Below, one piece after another: positions 11,716 to 24,919 of a stretch of 64,000 bases of DNA; position 1 is the first letter of the stretch; each line of letters begins with the position of its first letter. Source of the DNA: Spirometra erinaceieuropaei (taxonomy: Eukaryota; Platyhelminthes; Cestoda; Diphyllobothriidea; Diphyllobothriidae); assembly GCA_902702965.1 (NCBI GenBank), contig CACRXP010000615.1, positions 329,558 to 393,557 of the forward strand. Reading direction: 5' to 3'. The notes under the pieces are model-generated. The model worked only from the letters and a program-made list of their open reading frames with translations, had not been told where the DNA came from and did not search any database. Position numbers and translations under genes: made by a program.

Positions 11716-14700
11716 CAGGAAATACTAAGCCTCAGTTCTGCACACCATCCTGATTCTGTGAGACGCATAGAACCTTGAAACATGTCCATCTAGACCGGTA
11801 AGGGGGAGATAAAGTTTGTAAAATCAGACCCACTAGGGAATCAGTATTATTAAGTCAGAGGGAATTAGAGGTTTGTTTGAGTTCGTTAGTTGCATAAATA
11901 TTCCCCAGCAAAATACGTTGACGAAATTGTAATTTTGTTCATCCCAACTGCACCACTTGACAAAGTATTTTGGCATTAATATGTCCAAGTTCGAAACGTT
12001 CGTAAGCTGCGTTACGGTGCACGAAGGGCTTTTCTAACAGCACTGAAATACAAATGGATGAAGCTCTGTTGATTTGGATCATTTTGGATGTTCCATATGC
12101 ATATGTTCATTGGTAAACCTGTGGCCATCAAAGGCATTAACAATCACACTAATGGGATTAAACAACAATTCAGCAGATCGGCACACAGTCTAATCCAATG
12201 CTTCATTGAGCGGTGACTTCTGCTTAAATATTAGGTATCATTGTCACTGTCGCTTGAAAAACACAGTCTTATAATGGTAAACTGGAGTAGCGGGCTCTGT
12301 CTCTTAAAATCAGGCGCGAATGCGATCCCACACTGTGGAGATTTTTATGCCGGTAAGCGCCCAAAGGTGTATTAATGGACATCTTTGTCGTTAGCCTCCT
12401 TAACTAATGACCTTGCAAAGGGAAGCTCGAGTAGTCGCCTTTGCGTTGCGACAGTGAGTGCTTTCATGATTTCCTACAGGAACAGTCTTTGATTTAATTG
12501 GGTGCATTATGATATGATATGCTACATCCTGCTTAACTCTTCGCCCTCCTTTAAAAGCCATCCGTTACGCCAAATGTCATTTGCTAGGCTCACAACTGCG
12601 AATAGGACGGGCAGGTTTCGCGTGCTGCAACATTAATAGGATGTCGTTATAATAGTTTTAAATAAAACCATTGGAAAGGTGAGGCTTGTTACTTTTAGTT
12701 TAATGTGGCTTGATCTGAAAAACTTTTCCAGCTTGTACATTTCCTGTGTTAGGCGACATAAAATACGAACGAGACTGCAGTGTTCACATATGGCTTATTG
12801 CTCCTCGCCAGCCAGCCAACCAGCCATAGGAAAACCCGGAGCACGATAAAACGTTTAGTTAGTTAGAACTTCAATATCCAAACCGTTAAGCCATGGGCTT
12901 GCCCTCATATCGGTTGCAATCGAACATGTTGAATGGTAGAGTTGACGTTCACAGTGATCCACTAGACCCAGAAGAAACACTTAACAAGCAAAAAAATCTG
13001 TAGACAATTAAAATATCTTGCGGACATACACATAAATGAAGGGTCGGCTAGACGCAGTCGGGTACAGTCTATCAATTCCCGTGCAAGACCCCTCGTTGCC
13101 ACTACACAGGCCAAACATGACTACGTCTCAGCTCACGAATTCTTAAGCACAAACGGGCCGTCCGGAGGGGCTACAAACTGTCTCTCAAGTCGACACTTAC
13201 ACGCTGGATGAAGGTCATGAGTTCCGCTTCGCCAACACACGGATATTAAACGGAGCGATAACTGCTGGAGGCGTGAGCGTCTGACACCAACTCTATCAAT
13301 AGACACAGTGATTTGCCTAAGTGGTATCACTCACTCCGCCCACACAGCTAGGTGGCGCAGTTTGCGTTGCCGCGAGGTACAAACGCCTTCACAACACAAA
13401 GGGAACATTCTGGGCCAGGTAGATCAAACCAGACCTAGCCACAGACGTAATTCCCCAACCCCTCACGGCACTACGATATAAAAATTCACACGCTGCTCCA
13501 TTCTGGCAGTCTCTGATGATGAACTGCTGTTCGAATTCGTAAGCTACTCAGGCATTGATCCTGTATTCGCCTTTTTTTAAATAATCACTGGCTTTTGGAA
13601 GCAATGACACATTATCTATTAAAATGTTGCTGCGTTTATTTATTTTGGTTATAGTTTCGGGCGTCTGACTAACAGGTCAAACCGCAGGGAAATCTCCCTT
13701 GTCTTTGTCAGTACGCGCCAATGTGCGGCGGCTGGATGGGCTCGTGAGAGAGCCCAATGTTACAACGCGATGTGTGATTTCCGTAGCAATTTTAGTTAGC
13801 GTCACTCTGCCATGCTTGTGCTCTGTTAAATTGTCAGCACCGCATTAAGTCTTATTCCATTCGTCCTCTGTATCAGTGCACATTCGGATAATCCTGCTGC
13901 TGATCTATGTGCGCCTGCTCACATTGGTCTTCTAGTTACAATTGGAGCAAATTTTACAAATAAACTGAAATTGCTTTCAACCGCTAATTTTAATTTCCGC
14001 GATACAGTATAGATGGATACGATAATTTTAGTTCGTTAAGCCATTAAGAACGTTACTAAAAGTCGGGGTTTAGCTTTTAGCATGCTGGTTCACACTTAAG
14101 GGGGACCATGGTCGACCTCAAGGAAGCAGATTATCATTGTTGAGCATGACAGGCGGTCATCGTTGATTACATGACCGGCTGGTAATACCGCCTTGACTCA
14201 CTACTTCTAGATGTGCCTGGTTAAGTAGCAGCATATCAAAACAGAAGTGCATTGCATTAAAAATGTGCATATTGTAGTAAGGATTGAGTGAGCTGGCTGA
14301 CATCTAATTCATCTCTCAAGAATTCTGACTCTTTTTTGTATTTTTTGGTCATTCATTCGGCGCCTAGGTATTACGTCACCGCATGTGCTTTGAAAGAATG
14401 TTTGCATGTGCGTGTTCGTATGTTTTTTATCTGTGGAGGTGTATGGATGTCCAGTTTGGATAACACGTGAAGGTCGTAGTGGATCGTTTAGTTGTTTCTC
14501 GTACCGGACTCTCGTCTGTGGCTTCTGAAAGCTAAGGTCTGCCTAGAGGCCACACACAGGCAACCGCCATCACCGCGGGGCCAAACCAGGTAGAGGTGTT
14601 CGGCGTTCACTGTGTCCCCACTTCCGGTGACAATGCTTCCCTTCTTCTCCTTCCTCTTCCAACCACCTTAAGGGGAGAGGAGAGGATGGCATGTAATCCC

Positions 14701-15626
14701 AAATACCGCCTAGACTAACTCTGTCGTCTTTTCAATAGACAAATCATGATCCATAATGGAACACAACTGCTGTCTGGAAAGTCTAAGCGGTCCTATTTCG
14801 AACACAAGTGTCTACCTCCTAGTGGATGAAGCCACTAGAAAAGGTGTCCTCACGCAAACGTTATAGTATCATGCTCCCTCCATGGAGGCCGTGGCTTGCG
14901 AATGTTTTATTCGTGGTCTTGGCACTAAAAGAAGCAAAAACAGTTCCCGTCCTCATTACCTTCCCGTGCGCTATGTTCGGGAGTACTGAGCCGGTACAAA
15001 TTTCACACATAAAACGTTGCCTGTAGTTCCGAGGCCTGATCGTACACAAAGACGAGTGCCTATTTTGGATTTTATAGCTAAACGGCATGCAGCATACATC
15101 GGAAGATATTCGAACGCTTTTGAAGCGGTAGGCCAGATGATAAATTCAATAAAATATACCCGACTTTGTTGCATGATTTTTAGCTACTTTACGTGCAATT
15201 AGAAGTCCGAGGGCATTTTTATGGTAGTTTTTTGGCTTCCAGAGTGTGCTTACTTACCGGTGACAGATTGAAGCAAATATGCATTGTTTAAAGGTATAAA
15301 ATCTTGATCATTTTACCTAAAGAGATGCTAAGATATTTGTAGTTCGTATACTTCTAAAACCATCTACATTGACTACATGCTAGATAGCAAAACTATTTTT
15401 CGAAATACTAAGGAGAACAGATTGGACTACGTGGCAGAGCACCTAGTTCACTGAATCACCCATTGCGCTTATAATGAACTGTTTATAGTCAAACAAACGA
15501 ACGCAGATGAATTTTGTATTTTCCGGTTTTTCGAAGAAAAACCTTACACATTGTACACATACACCATTACGAAAAATTGGATTGCATGCATTCCCGCTCG
15601 CGTTCTCAACATACTTTCTTCCTTAT
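11716..15626. other. Intergenic DNA without supported gene
   Basis: No gene, RNA or recognisable transposon domain was seen. Short open frames here have no paralogue and no motif. A GCCAGCCAGCCAACCAGCC run near 12810 is a simple low-complexity patch. Confidence 0.4.
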
Positions 15627-16432
15627 TCAGTCGTAAGTACATGACATTACAGCACTTCTGTTGAAGGCGGCTTGAACGAAATAATCCAATTCTGATAATG
15701 CCGTTGTATCCCAATAATCCCTGCTATGGCCACCATATGAACGTATGTCATTTTTCGCGATTCTTGAGAGATTAGGGAATTTAAGGTCCACGAACCGGAG
15801 GGTATTTGTCTGCATGTTGTCGTACAAATAATAAATGATTGCCTGAACATTCACACGTTCCAGCAATAAGTGTAGGCTTCCGATCCCCTTTTCACCGGTA
15901 AGTCTGTTCTTCTGGAATTTCCGTCCCTTGATTAATTTAAGTGAACGTTTATTTAAACACACAGAAAGACCACAAGTAAATGATTCTATAAAAGCCATAT
16001 CCATCTTTTAAGTGCGGACGTGCAACGCTATTTATAAAGCACATGGTGCCGTCTACTCTTCTGCATATTGCTTGGATGAAGACGTCTAACCTGATGAAAG
16101 TCAAATGTGATGTGCATAAATGTTTGATTATTGACGACCGTGCATTAGCATAATTACGGTAAAGGAAACATATCTGACCTTTTTTAACAAATGAAGAGCA
16201 ATTGTCGGTACCTCCGCAGAACACTGGAATTGAACTATCATCGTTTCACGTATAATGCGTTCAATATCACAGTCTGTAATCTGTATTGTCGCATTGCTTT
16301 CCATCTGAAAATCTACCCACTGCGTGCGGCCTCTGTCCCCTCGATATTCTAGTGGAAACAATTTGTTTAGACTGCTCTCCGCGAAATCAGCAAGTATAAC
16401 AGCATCTCCACGTTTCGGGCATTGATTTTTAT
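15627..16432 (-). CDS. Family member B: predicted secreted cysteine protein, exons 2 and 3 (exon 1 not found)
   Basis: Unrecognised protein, clear paralogue of A. Exon 2 is 16432-16179 (254 nt) and starts after CTTTCAG with DKNQCPKRGDAVILADF. Exon 3 is 15926-15627 (300 nt), giving an intron of 252 nt with a GTCAGA donor identical to that of A. Both exon lengths equal those of A, and the donor region KKVRYV / VKVRYV is alike at the nucleotide level. Exon 2 ends with FQCSAEVP; exon 3 carries YYLYDNMQTNTLRFVDLKFP and stops after CTYD. The conserved cysteines are CPKR, TDC, FQC and SCT, which predicts two disulphide bonds. The frame is open in both exons. The short AAG acceptor of exon 3 is weak, but A and C use the same kind. 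The signal exon should lie to the right on this strand. Confidence 0.75.
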
Positions 16433-17750
16433 CTGAAAGTTAGATATGTTGGATTATTTAGGAAAGATCACTTGGTTAGGATGATTGTTTCTAACTATAT
16501 TCTCGAGGTTATAATTTGACCTGAAGAACTCAGTTAGTCGCTAGATGCGCAGATGGTCGTATATTGTCTGTTTTGTAATTATCTAGACTTGATGATATTC
16601 TCTAATGACAGTTAATGGGCCGATTCCTGGCTTCGTTGCAGTCACGCTGATGCTCTTCAGTAGTTTATGAAAGATAAGCCATGCAGCCCTAGTCTAATTA
16701 GGCACCTAATAGTTTACAGAACGAGGAGGACAATTGCGAACACAACAGAAAAGTGTTTTAATTAAAAGTAATATTTCAAATAATATATTAGTGTCACTTT
16801 TTGGGAAGAGAGCCATTAAACGTATTCTGCTTCACACTCATTTTAGCATTAAATCCTTGCCTACTGCAGCTGATGAGGCTGGCTCATACAGCTCCGAACA
16901 AAAGTAATATTAATTTGAATCTGGCTGTTATTGCTCCACCTGTTTCGTGTGCCCTTGACTGATTATTTTAAACAGTAATCCATAACTGATATGAGACATT
17001 CATTATTTACAAGGTTGGACACTTTGCCTGTTATTTTTGAAGTATAGTGCCGAAATGTCGTCACAAAATGGCATTATTATTATTATTATTTAAAAACGAT
17101 GCTAAACCCAGCATTATGTCCCGACAATAACATCATAAATGAATAGAAAAGACGCAATTGCGAAAATCAGGGAGCACTATACCCTCGCAGAGTAAAGGTC
17201 GACAAAATGGGAAACTAACCAAATAAATATAGACAGGCGTACGCCCAACTAACCAGTGCAAGTACGCACGGTGCGCTCAGCTGCATACTGTACACGACCT
17301 GAAACCATCGTCCTGTTCAGGCCGATTTTATATGGGATAACCTCAATGAAACCAGCCTATCCTGATATATTTTAATTTTGAAAGTTGACACTTTTGGCGA
17401 GAAAGCAAAGTCATCCACGAAAAAAGATTATGCAGATTATTAAATAGCCCGTCAAGTTAATTTACAGGCCGTTTGTTTTTAACCTGTGGTTTTGGCTGTC
17501 GGCACTTTGGAAACAGGTCAAAATGACTAGATATATAATAATAACAATAATAAGTTTTATGAAAGACCCGTCGGAGTCCCATCAAAGCAAGTAAAAATAG
17601 ATTTGCATGAGAATTTTACACGAGGTAGGCAAAATCTGTACAAAATGCTATTCATAGTTTCTGAATTTGTAGTAAGTTAAGAAAAATGTTTAGAGAGGTA
17701 AAAAGAAACTCATGTTAACAAATTTAAAATTGATGGGATTAATTTTACAG
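16433..17750. other. Intergenic or intron-1 DNA of gene B
   Basis: No gene was supported. It contains a short ATT microsatellite (about 17074-17090) and an ATA-rich patch near 17532. A signal-peptide exon for gene B was looked for on the minus strand without success. Confidence 0.4.
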
Positions 17751-17779
17751 GAAAAAACAACTCTCGCTAAAAATAATAA

Positions 17780-18260
17780 TAGGAAAATGCGGGCAGGACG
17801 GGTCCACATGTGGCGGTATATAACAGATTATAATGGGTCATCTTCAGGGCAAAAATAAATGTCAGCCTTGATGGGTACGTATGCGGGTCGGGCAGGACTG
17901 GCATGCATGTGGTATTGTATACGCGATTCAGAACGGACATCATCAGGGCAGGATTGATACGCCAGATGAGACTATTCGCGTTAAAGAGGCCAGACGAGAG
18001 GAACACAGGCGCGATCGTCCACAGTACGCTTCGAGCCCAGCCGAGGAGTGGGGAAGGGAGGTACGGCCAAATTACTAGTAAACGACGAATGTTGAGGGTT
18101 CCGCCGTGAGCGTCGACAGACCGCATGAGGTCGAGATGTGGGAGATGACATCAAGAACCACGAAAATCGTCGCTGTGTATGTCATTGTATAACGGATTTC
18201 ATGAAGGAGTAAGTAGGCAGGACTGGCCTGTATGTGGCCTAAAAGTCGCATAGCTGGGAT
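17780..18260. repeat. Locally repetitive, GC-richer segment
   Basis: A motif of the type GGGCAGGACTGG(C)-CATGTGG-TAT occurs three times, near 17792, 17888 and 18215, within a segment richer in GC than its surroundings. The base composition and the repeated motif suggest an inserted repeat of unknown type. No open frame is convincing. Confidence 0.35.
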
Positions 18261-21200
18261 TTGAAATTGGCACCTCCGAAACCAAGCTACGGATAATGTG
18301 ACTGAGGTCAGGTATGGGCAATCACACTGTGTTCAGAGTGTATGTGTAAAGTGTTTGCTTTAAGGTGTGTGGATAAAAACGATAGCTACTGAAGCTCGCA
18401 TACATAATCCCCGGGTAAACACAAGCACTTCATTTGGAGACACAGGACTGCGATCCAACAGACGGCCACTTAGTGAATAAACATGACGCAAATATAATTT
18501 ATTGGCACAGTGAGTAATTTGCCAGTGTCCAGACCAAAACGCATAATATAAGTAATAAGTCTAAATTTTGATGTATTAAAGTGCTTCTCCAAGCAAATTT
18601 TATTCTGCGTATTCGGTTTAAAATTTGCTATGATAAAATTGCCTTCATTTAAAGGCCTTCATTTTAAACAACGGCAGAATATGCGGAAGAAGTGGTTGGG
18701 TAAGTGCAATGAGGATGAGAATATTCGACTTGATTTTCTGTTTTTATTCTCGAAGAGGATGTGCGGGGCGAAAATGCATGCCTTTCATTGAGTAATCGGC
18801 ACCGCGGACAGAATGTGCGACCTATTAGGTATTCACTGTCTTAGATGATGAGGTTTTGGGTTAGTGACTTATAAACTGTCGTGCCCGTGACTAAAGCAGC
18901 ACTTCAATAAAATAACTTCGGAGAGACAGCGGTGCTAGATTTTATTTGCAGACTTTCGCTGACTATCTGATCGTCCGAGTATTTGTGGGACTCTCATAAA
19001 TACTAACTTAAATTCAACAGGAATGTCTTTTCCATGTTTTAGATATCCGGGAGTATTAAATGGAAACTCATTTTGCTTTAATGCAGTTTATTAACTCTAT
19101 TCAAGTTTAACGCATAAACGCATACATTTTAGGTATGTCGTTGCCCTGTGTAGTAGTCTTACGTTACTGAACGTTGCAGGTTAGTTTAAAAACAAGTCAG
19201 CAACAGAATTAATTTTGGCTAAGCATGTCACGCGTGTACTCCTGTTCACATTTCATTGACCGCCCCATTCTTTTCTCGTTTTTCCTTCCTGAGACTGTAT
19301 CGACTCGCAAGGCAACACATTATGCTATATTGTTTTTGCGTGATAGCATGGAACATCTTTCGGCAAATTCTATTTTTTTCTAGTCAACCAATTCGATCTG
19401 CCACTCCCATTCGTACCCTCAGTCTAATAGTTTATTATCTGGAGTATGGTATGAGCCCTTCGTTAATAGAAAATTATAATGCCCGTCAACCTTAAATACA
19501 GGTAAAAATCGAAAGTTGCTTAGCCAAAAAATATCATTTTTGGGGTCTAAAAAGGGATTATTCATTAAAATTTCCAAACAGTTGCAAATAACAAATAATA
19601 AAAACTTTGCCTGTGTATAAATCTCATAAGACTGATAACCATCTAATTATTTTGAGAACCATAGACTGCGATTGTTTACGCCCCCTCCACCTCTGTCGGC
19701 GAACATGTCAAATAGGCATGAATTAGCTAAACGCCTACATGTGTTAATCAACACCTACTGGCTAAGGATAGGTATGATGGTGAACTCGAAGCACTAAACG
19801 TATTCCATCTAACTACATGAAGAAATCTTCCAACCGACAAAATTCGTAACAGCGGAATGCTTCCAATCAATACGCGTGCTATAGCCTGTCGATGCAAAGA
19901 TTTTTGAGAACAAAAAGTGCTAATCAAAGTACTAAGAGTAGAGTACAATTCAAAAGACTTCTTAAGTATAGTTAAAGAATCGATAGTTGGGCGGCACACC
20001 CACATGATAGTAAATCCACTTCAGCATGCGATTCTTGACAAGAGTTTAATTGCGGTCATCTGCAAAATCGTACAGCACAAAATGATTACTGGCGTAGTGG
20101 AAATGCTCCCATCGATTTTTGATGTCCCCACAAATTCAATTATATTTTATACAACTAATTCACATAAATATTCCCTCCGCCAGTCAATTGGCAGCAAATT
20201 GTATATTCAACTTCGTAAATGAAGACGGTGTGCATTATTGTACAAAAAAGATTTCGACTGCGAAATATTGAAAGATCGTGAAATGTTTACGCATTAGCAT
20301 CGTGTATGTACATTTTACGATGCGGCTCATAAAGTCAATAATATAGTCGACATCCATTGCAAAACGTGGTGAGTCCTTTATGACATTTTCTAAATGATGT
20401 AAGGAACTGCAAATTTTGCGAACACGGCATTATGTACTGAAAAAGACATGTTTGCCGGTTTCTATGATCTACAAGCAAAAGAATTACGTTAACCGTCGAT
20501 CACTCTGTGTACATTTCATGTTTCATGAGCCCTCATAAGCTTTTAAATTTGACAAGTAAGTATTCTAGTAAAATACCACTTTTGATTTAGACAACTTCTA
20601 TAGGAGTACCCTTTCACAGTCAACTGCGTCCCAATAAATGGGGACTGTCAATCTACGCAGACAATTAAATAATAAAGCTCTGTCCGTAATTGACGGATAC
20701 TTTGACAGTAGAAATCAAATAGATGATGGGCAACCTTTTCATTTATATATAATGCATCAGGTGAATTCTGAGTAACCAGTGCAGCATAATTTACATGTGT
20801 TTTGAGAAACATGTTCGTCTTCTGACACGAATTTGTCATTTTACCTTAAGGTTAACGTAGATGCCTCAGTGCATAAAATAACTCCATTCTTGTAGGATTG
20901 GGTAACAAGACTTGCGCTTACTAGTTTAACTGTATTTTTTGTTGGAAAGAATTTATAAAATCCGACGAAAATATCAGTAGCTTTAAGTGCCTGTAGCATG
21001 CGGCATCTTTTGTAGCAATTATACATACATCAGTTCCAGTGGTGGTTGTTAACGGTCTTTATAAAAAAGTGCCAATTTGCACTCAGTGCAGTTGTTCATC
21101 AAGGCAGACGCAACCCTGGACTTTCGGCTAAAACGCGTGTATGGACGACAGCAGTTAATTACTCGAACAACTGTGCAGGTATAGATGTCTTTTTGTAATG

Positions 21201-22770
21201 TATAATATTTGCGCGACCCTATTTAAACCAATTGGGCCATAATTATTAGGTCGAGTGGAACAACATGTATCTTTGCATTCGTTTTCATAATAAAGTGCCG
21301 AAACATCTGATTTTAATGTTCAAAGACTGTGAATCACCTTATAATGCTTCTCCATGAATACTGACTATACAGCCAGAAAATAGAGACGACCGATATTTGA
21401 TTAGATTTTTGGTGAGAAACGTCGGTAGCAATGGGAAATCAGTTATCGTTAGTAATTGTTGGGACATATTGAGCTAACATCAAGATGCCGATTGGATCAT
21501 TGTGAAAGGTGCTGAGATCAAGGTTATCCATCGTATGCGTCCGAAAACAGGTGTTTTGAATAGAACTTGTCCTGTGTAATAAACCACGATATAAATAGAG
21601 TAGGAGATAGAAAGAAACAACATTTAGAGGGACATTTATCTATTGGATAATAAGTCTACGCACTCTTACTGCATTGCATGACAACATGCATGATCTCGCA
21701 AATGAATAATGCACTAAAACGTTCATGTACATAAAGAAATAACTCGCCGTAGGTGCATTGCAACGTTGTATTTCAAGTAATCGTTAACGGTTTGCCAGTG
21801 CACATAATTTAAGCGTTTCATTTGTTATATTTTGCAGTGGTGACCACGTTTTGTACTAATACCATAAGAGGTACATTTTGACACTAAATAATGCAAATTA
21901 ATCGATGAGGAAAATTGGCTCATATTATTAAGCAGGATGTATGCGAAATCGGAACTAATGAAAAGCATGAAGTAGTGTTTTACACTAATATAAACGTTCT
22001 AAATAGATATCTGGGGAGAGCATTTAGTTTAACACATGCATCTGTGCAGATTTATCCCGATATTTCCAGTGTTGATTTTGTTTAAATTAATCACTGGAGA
22101 TTCGGCGAGTACCAACAACTTAATCATTCCATATCTTTCATTCGAAAAAGATGGCCTGTTGTTCTAAGAATGTCAATATTGTCAAATAATGACGCTACAT
22201 GACACAAGTTAAAAAATTACTTGATGCTTAAATGACAAAATTTATCTCCAAATGGAATTACAGCTGAAAAACAAATACTCAAAAATATTGTTTTACACTA
22301 GTTTACATCTTGTCACTCTACATCCAATAACACATTCTCAATTATTTCCCTTTAGGCCCTTTCGATATCACAAATGTATGCAAAGTAAAATTCACCGAAC
22401 AGAAAGTAACGTTTATGCTTTCCGACTGTAGCACGATCTGTCAAAATTCAGTTCTTGAATTCACACGCGTCAATTTCTCAGCGAATGCAATTCTACTCTC
22501 TTGGCCTCTAATCACAATTGATAACCTAAAACGACGTAGTACTCACGATCGACCTTGAACACGTTCTTCATATTTGCACATTTGTTAGGAAGGTGAGGAC
22601 ATGCTAAGCTTATTTGCCGAGAAGGGTTTGACATCGGGAAACATTTAGGGCTCAATTTCTCAAAGGCAGTTTGTGCATAAAAAAGTCTATCATTGGTTAA
22701 TTCACGCGCGTTATCTGAACGCGTTTACCTGAACCGATAAAGTCGAACAGAGCCCATAAACAAGCTGATC
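18261..22770. other. AT-rich intergenic DNA upstream of gene C
   Basis: No supported gene. The stretch just before gene C contains CGCGTTATCTGAACGCG (about 22708-22724), an interrupted inverted repeat some 50 bases upstream of the predicted start codon. Whether it is regulatory is unknown. Confidence 0.35.
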
Positions 22771-24919
22771 ATGAAGTGTTTTCTTGCACTTGTCTCGTGT
22801 GTTTGGGGATGCTTGGATTGGTTTGGTAAGTTATTTTTAGTTCTTCCAAGCCTGCAAATACTTTTAACTGCGACAGTATGCAAGAACATACTTTTTTAGA
22901 GATACGTGCATCTTTTGGATTTAAAATACAACCCCTGATTGAAAGTTTACTTCTAAAGTTGCAGTATTCTATGCAAATGAATACAGGACATGTGTTGTTG
23001 GAATATATTTGGCAGACTTTCCATCATTTTCGAGAATAGTGGCCGTTCAAAACGAAAGTCAGCAACAAACATGCATTCAATCAGTAATACAACTTCCCCT
23101 AATAAGTTACCACTTTAAGAAGTGCTTTATTACTACACTCCTTTGATGGATCTCTGTGTACTTTGCATTTTTGCACAGTGAGGCCAAGGGAAAATTTAAT
23201 ACTTTTGACCGTTTCTTCGCGTTCCTAAAAAACACTAACATATTTTTACCGTACACTTAAAAATATGCCTTTTTGTATGTATTGAGGCCATTTTCGCTGC
23301 TTCTGCTTGCTTTGAGGCTCCGTTCTTTAATTATGAATGTACAACAGAACGCCCAATATACATACTTATATTTGCTGAAACTATAAATGTTTTCCACTTT
23401 CTACTTCTGAACAAGACGACATGTAGCGTTTTATATGCTTAAAACTGGAAATGTTTTTTTTGCGATGGTCATTTATGTGACATCGGGTAGTATATTCCAA
23501 AGGGCAAACAATTTAAGCTCATTTTAACGAAATAATACGAATCTGCGTTATAAGTGTACTTTAAGGCACCATATCGCACAGATCTGTCAATTTGACATTT
23601 ATTATTTGACATGCAATAGCCTATGAAATTGCAGGAATATATACCAACGTCCCTTTTGGCTAAAATTTACAGAAATGATACTTGATATAATTACCTTAAT
23701 ACAATTTCTGCTCATGGAATAGATTTGATTAAAAGCTGTCAATATAACATTCTTTCTTCATCCCATGTAATAGAAAGGCTGTCTTTATCGAAAGTTGAAC
23801 AAAAGGACACAATATGTTTAAATTTAAAATGATTTCGTATTTACGAATAATTTTAAAGTTGATTCTTCTTTGCAGTTATTATAGTTTGCAAGATAAATTT
23901 TTTGCTGATAACAATATTGAAATGCTTTATGCGACGATGTAAAGGGAGTGGCTACTTGACAAAACATTGCTAAACAACCGACACGATGACACTTGTGTGC
24001 ATATTTCATGCTAAGAATGTATTGCGTACAAAATTTCGATTTATAGAAACACTCAGGCGCCATTTACGTGCATATTCCTAATCAAAAGCACATTTCATTC
24101 CATATCGGTTATTATTTTATGGTTTTGGTCACTGACTGCAAGTCACAAATCATGATTATAATGGCCTGGAATCTGACGTATACATCCTGCGATATTATCA
24201 TATTTTCTTCTTTTGTTAATAGATAGAAATCGATGTCCGAAACGCGGGGACTCCATAGTGACCAATGCTTTCGTGGAAAAGTCTTTAAATAGATTGTTTC
24301 CTCTACAGTTTGCCGAAAAATCAAGCCTAGATCATTGGAGTGAATTACGAATGGACAGTCTGCTACCAGTAATACCTGCCGACTGCATTGTATTAAGCAT
24401 CCTACGTCAAGCTAACTTGATCCAACTTCAGTGTTCGGTTGAGTTCCCGCAAATGTTTATATCTTTGACTATGAAGGTTCGATCATTTTTTGAAACTGTT
24501 TAAAATTAGTTTAAAGGTGCCCCTCTTAAAACATTTAGGGGCTGTTTTCGAGAGCAATTCTTTTTCAACAATCTAAAAACAATTTTTTAAACGTGTACGA
24601 CGCCACGGTGTATATGTTTCTAATGCAAAAACTATCCGTCTGATATATTTTAAAGGGCATGAATTTTTCCTTGGACTTAGCTCTTCCTCGTGTACGGGCA
24701 CTAGCGACGGTGAGCTACTTCTGCGACAGTGCACAGACGAATGGCCTCCGCTTGACGGATTTGATATTTCCAAATCTATCACAAATTGTCCATCACGTAA
24801 TTGAACCTGCTAAGTTTCACCAAGCTTCACGACTGGGCGTAAGACCAATATCAGACTTGGAGTTATTTGCCCGCGCGGCCTTTCACAAACGGCCGACCAT
24901 GTATTGCACCTCGGATTGA
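22771..24919 (+). CDS. Family member C: complete three-exon gene for a small secreted cysteine protein
   Basis: This is the most complete member of the unrecognised family. Exon 1 (22771-22825, 55 nt) encodes the hydrophobic start MKCFLALVSCVWGCLDWF, a plausible signal peptide, and ends in phase 1 at a perfect GTAAGT donor. After an intron of 1397 nt, exon 2 (24223-24476, 254 nt) begins after TTAATAG and reads DRNRCPKRGDSIV, ending with LQCSVEFPQMFISLTMK at a weak GTTCGA donor. After 179 nt, exon 3 (24656-24919, 264 nt) follows TTTAAAG, carries LTDLIFPNL and stops after YCTSD. All phases fit and give 190 residues. Cysteines at CPKR, ADC, LQC and YCT match A, B and D. Exon 3 is 36 nt shorter at its start than in A, B and D, so an earlier acceptor is possible. 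No membrane segment beyond the signal peptide is visible; extracellular action is inferred. Confidence 0.78.

Noticed and set aside
17076..17090. ATT microsatellite and other short simple repeats (GA at 48.28 kb, G-runs at 51.27 and 58.03 kb)
   Set aside because: Ordinary simple repeats with no sign of function.
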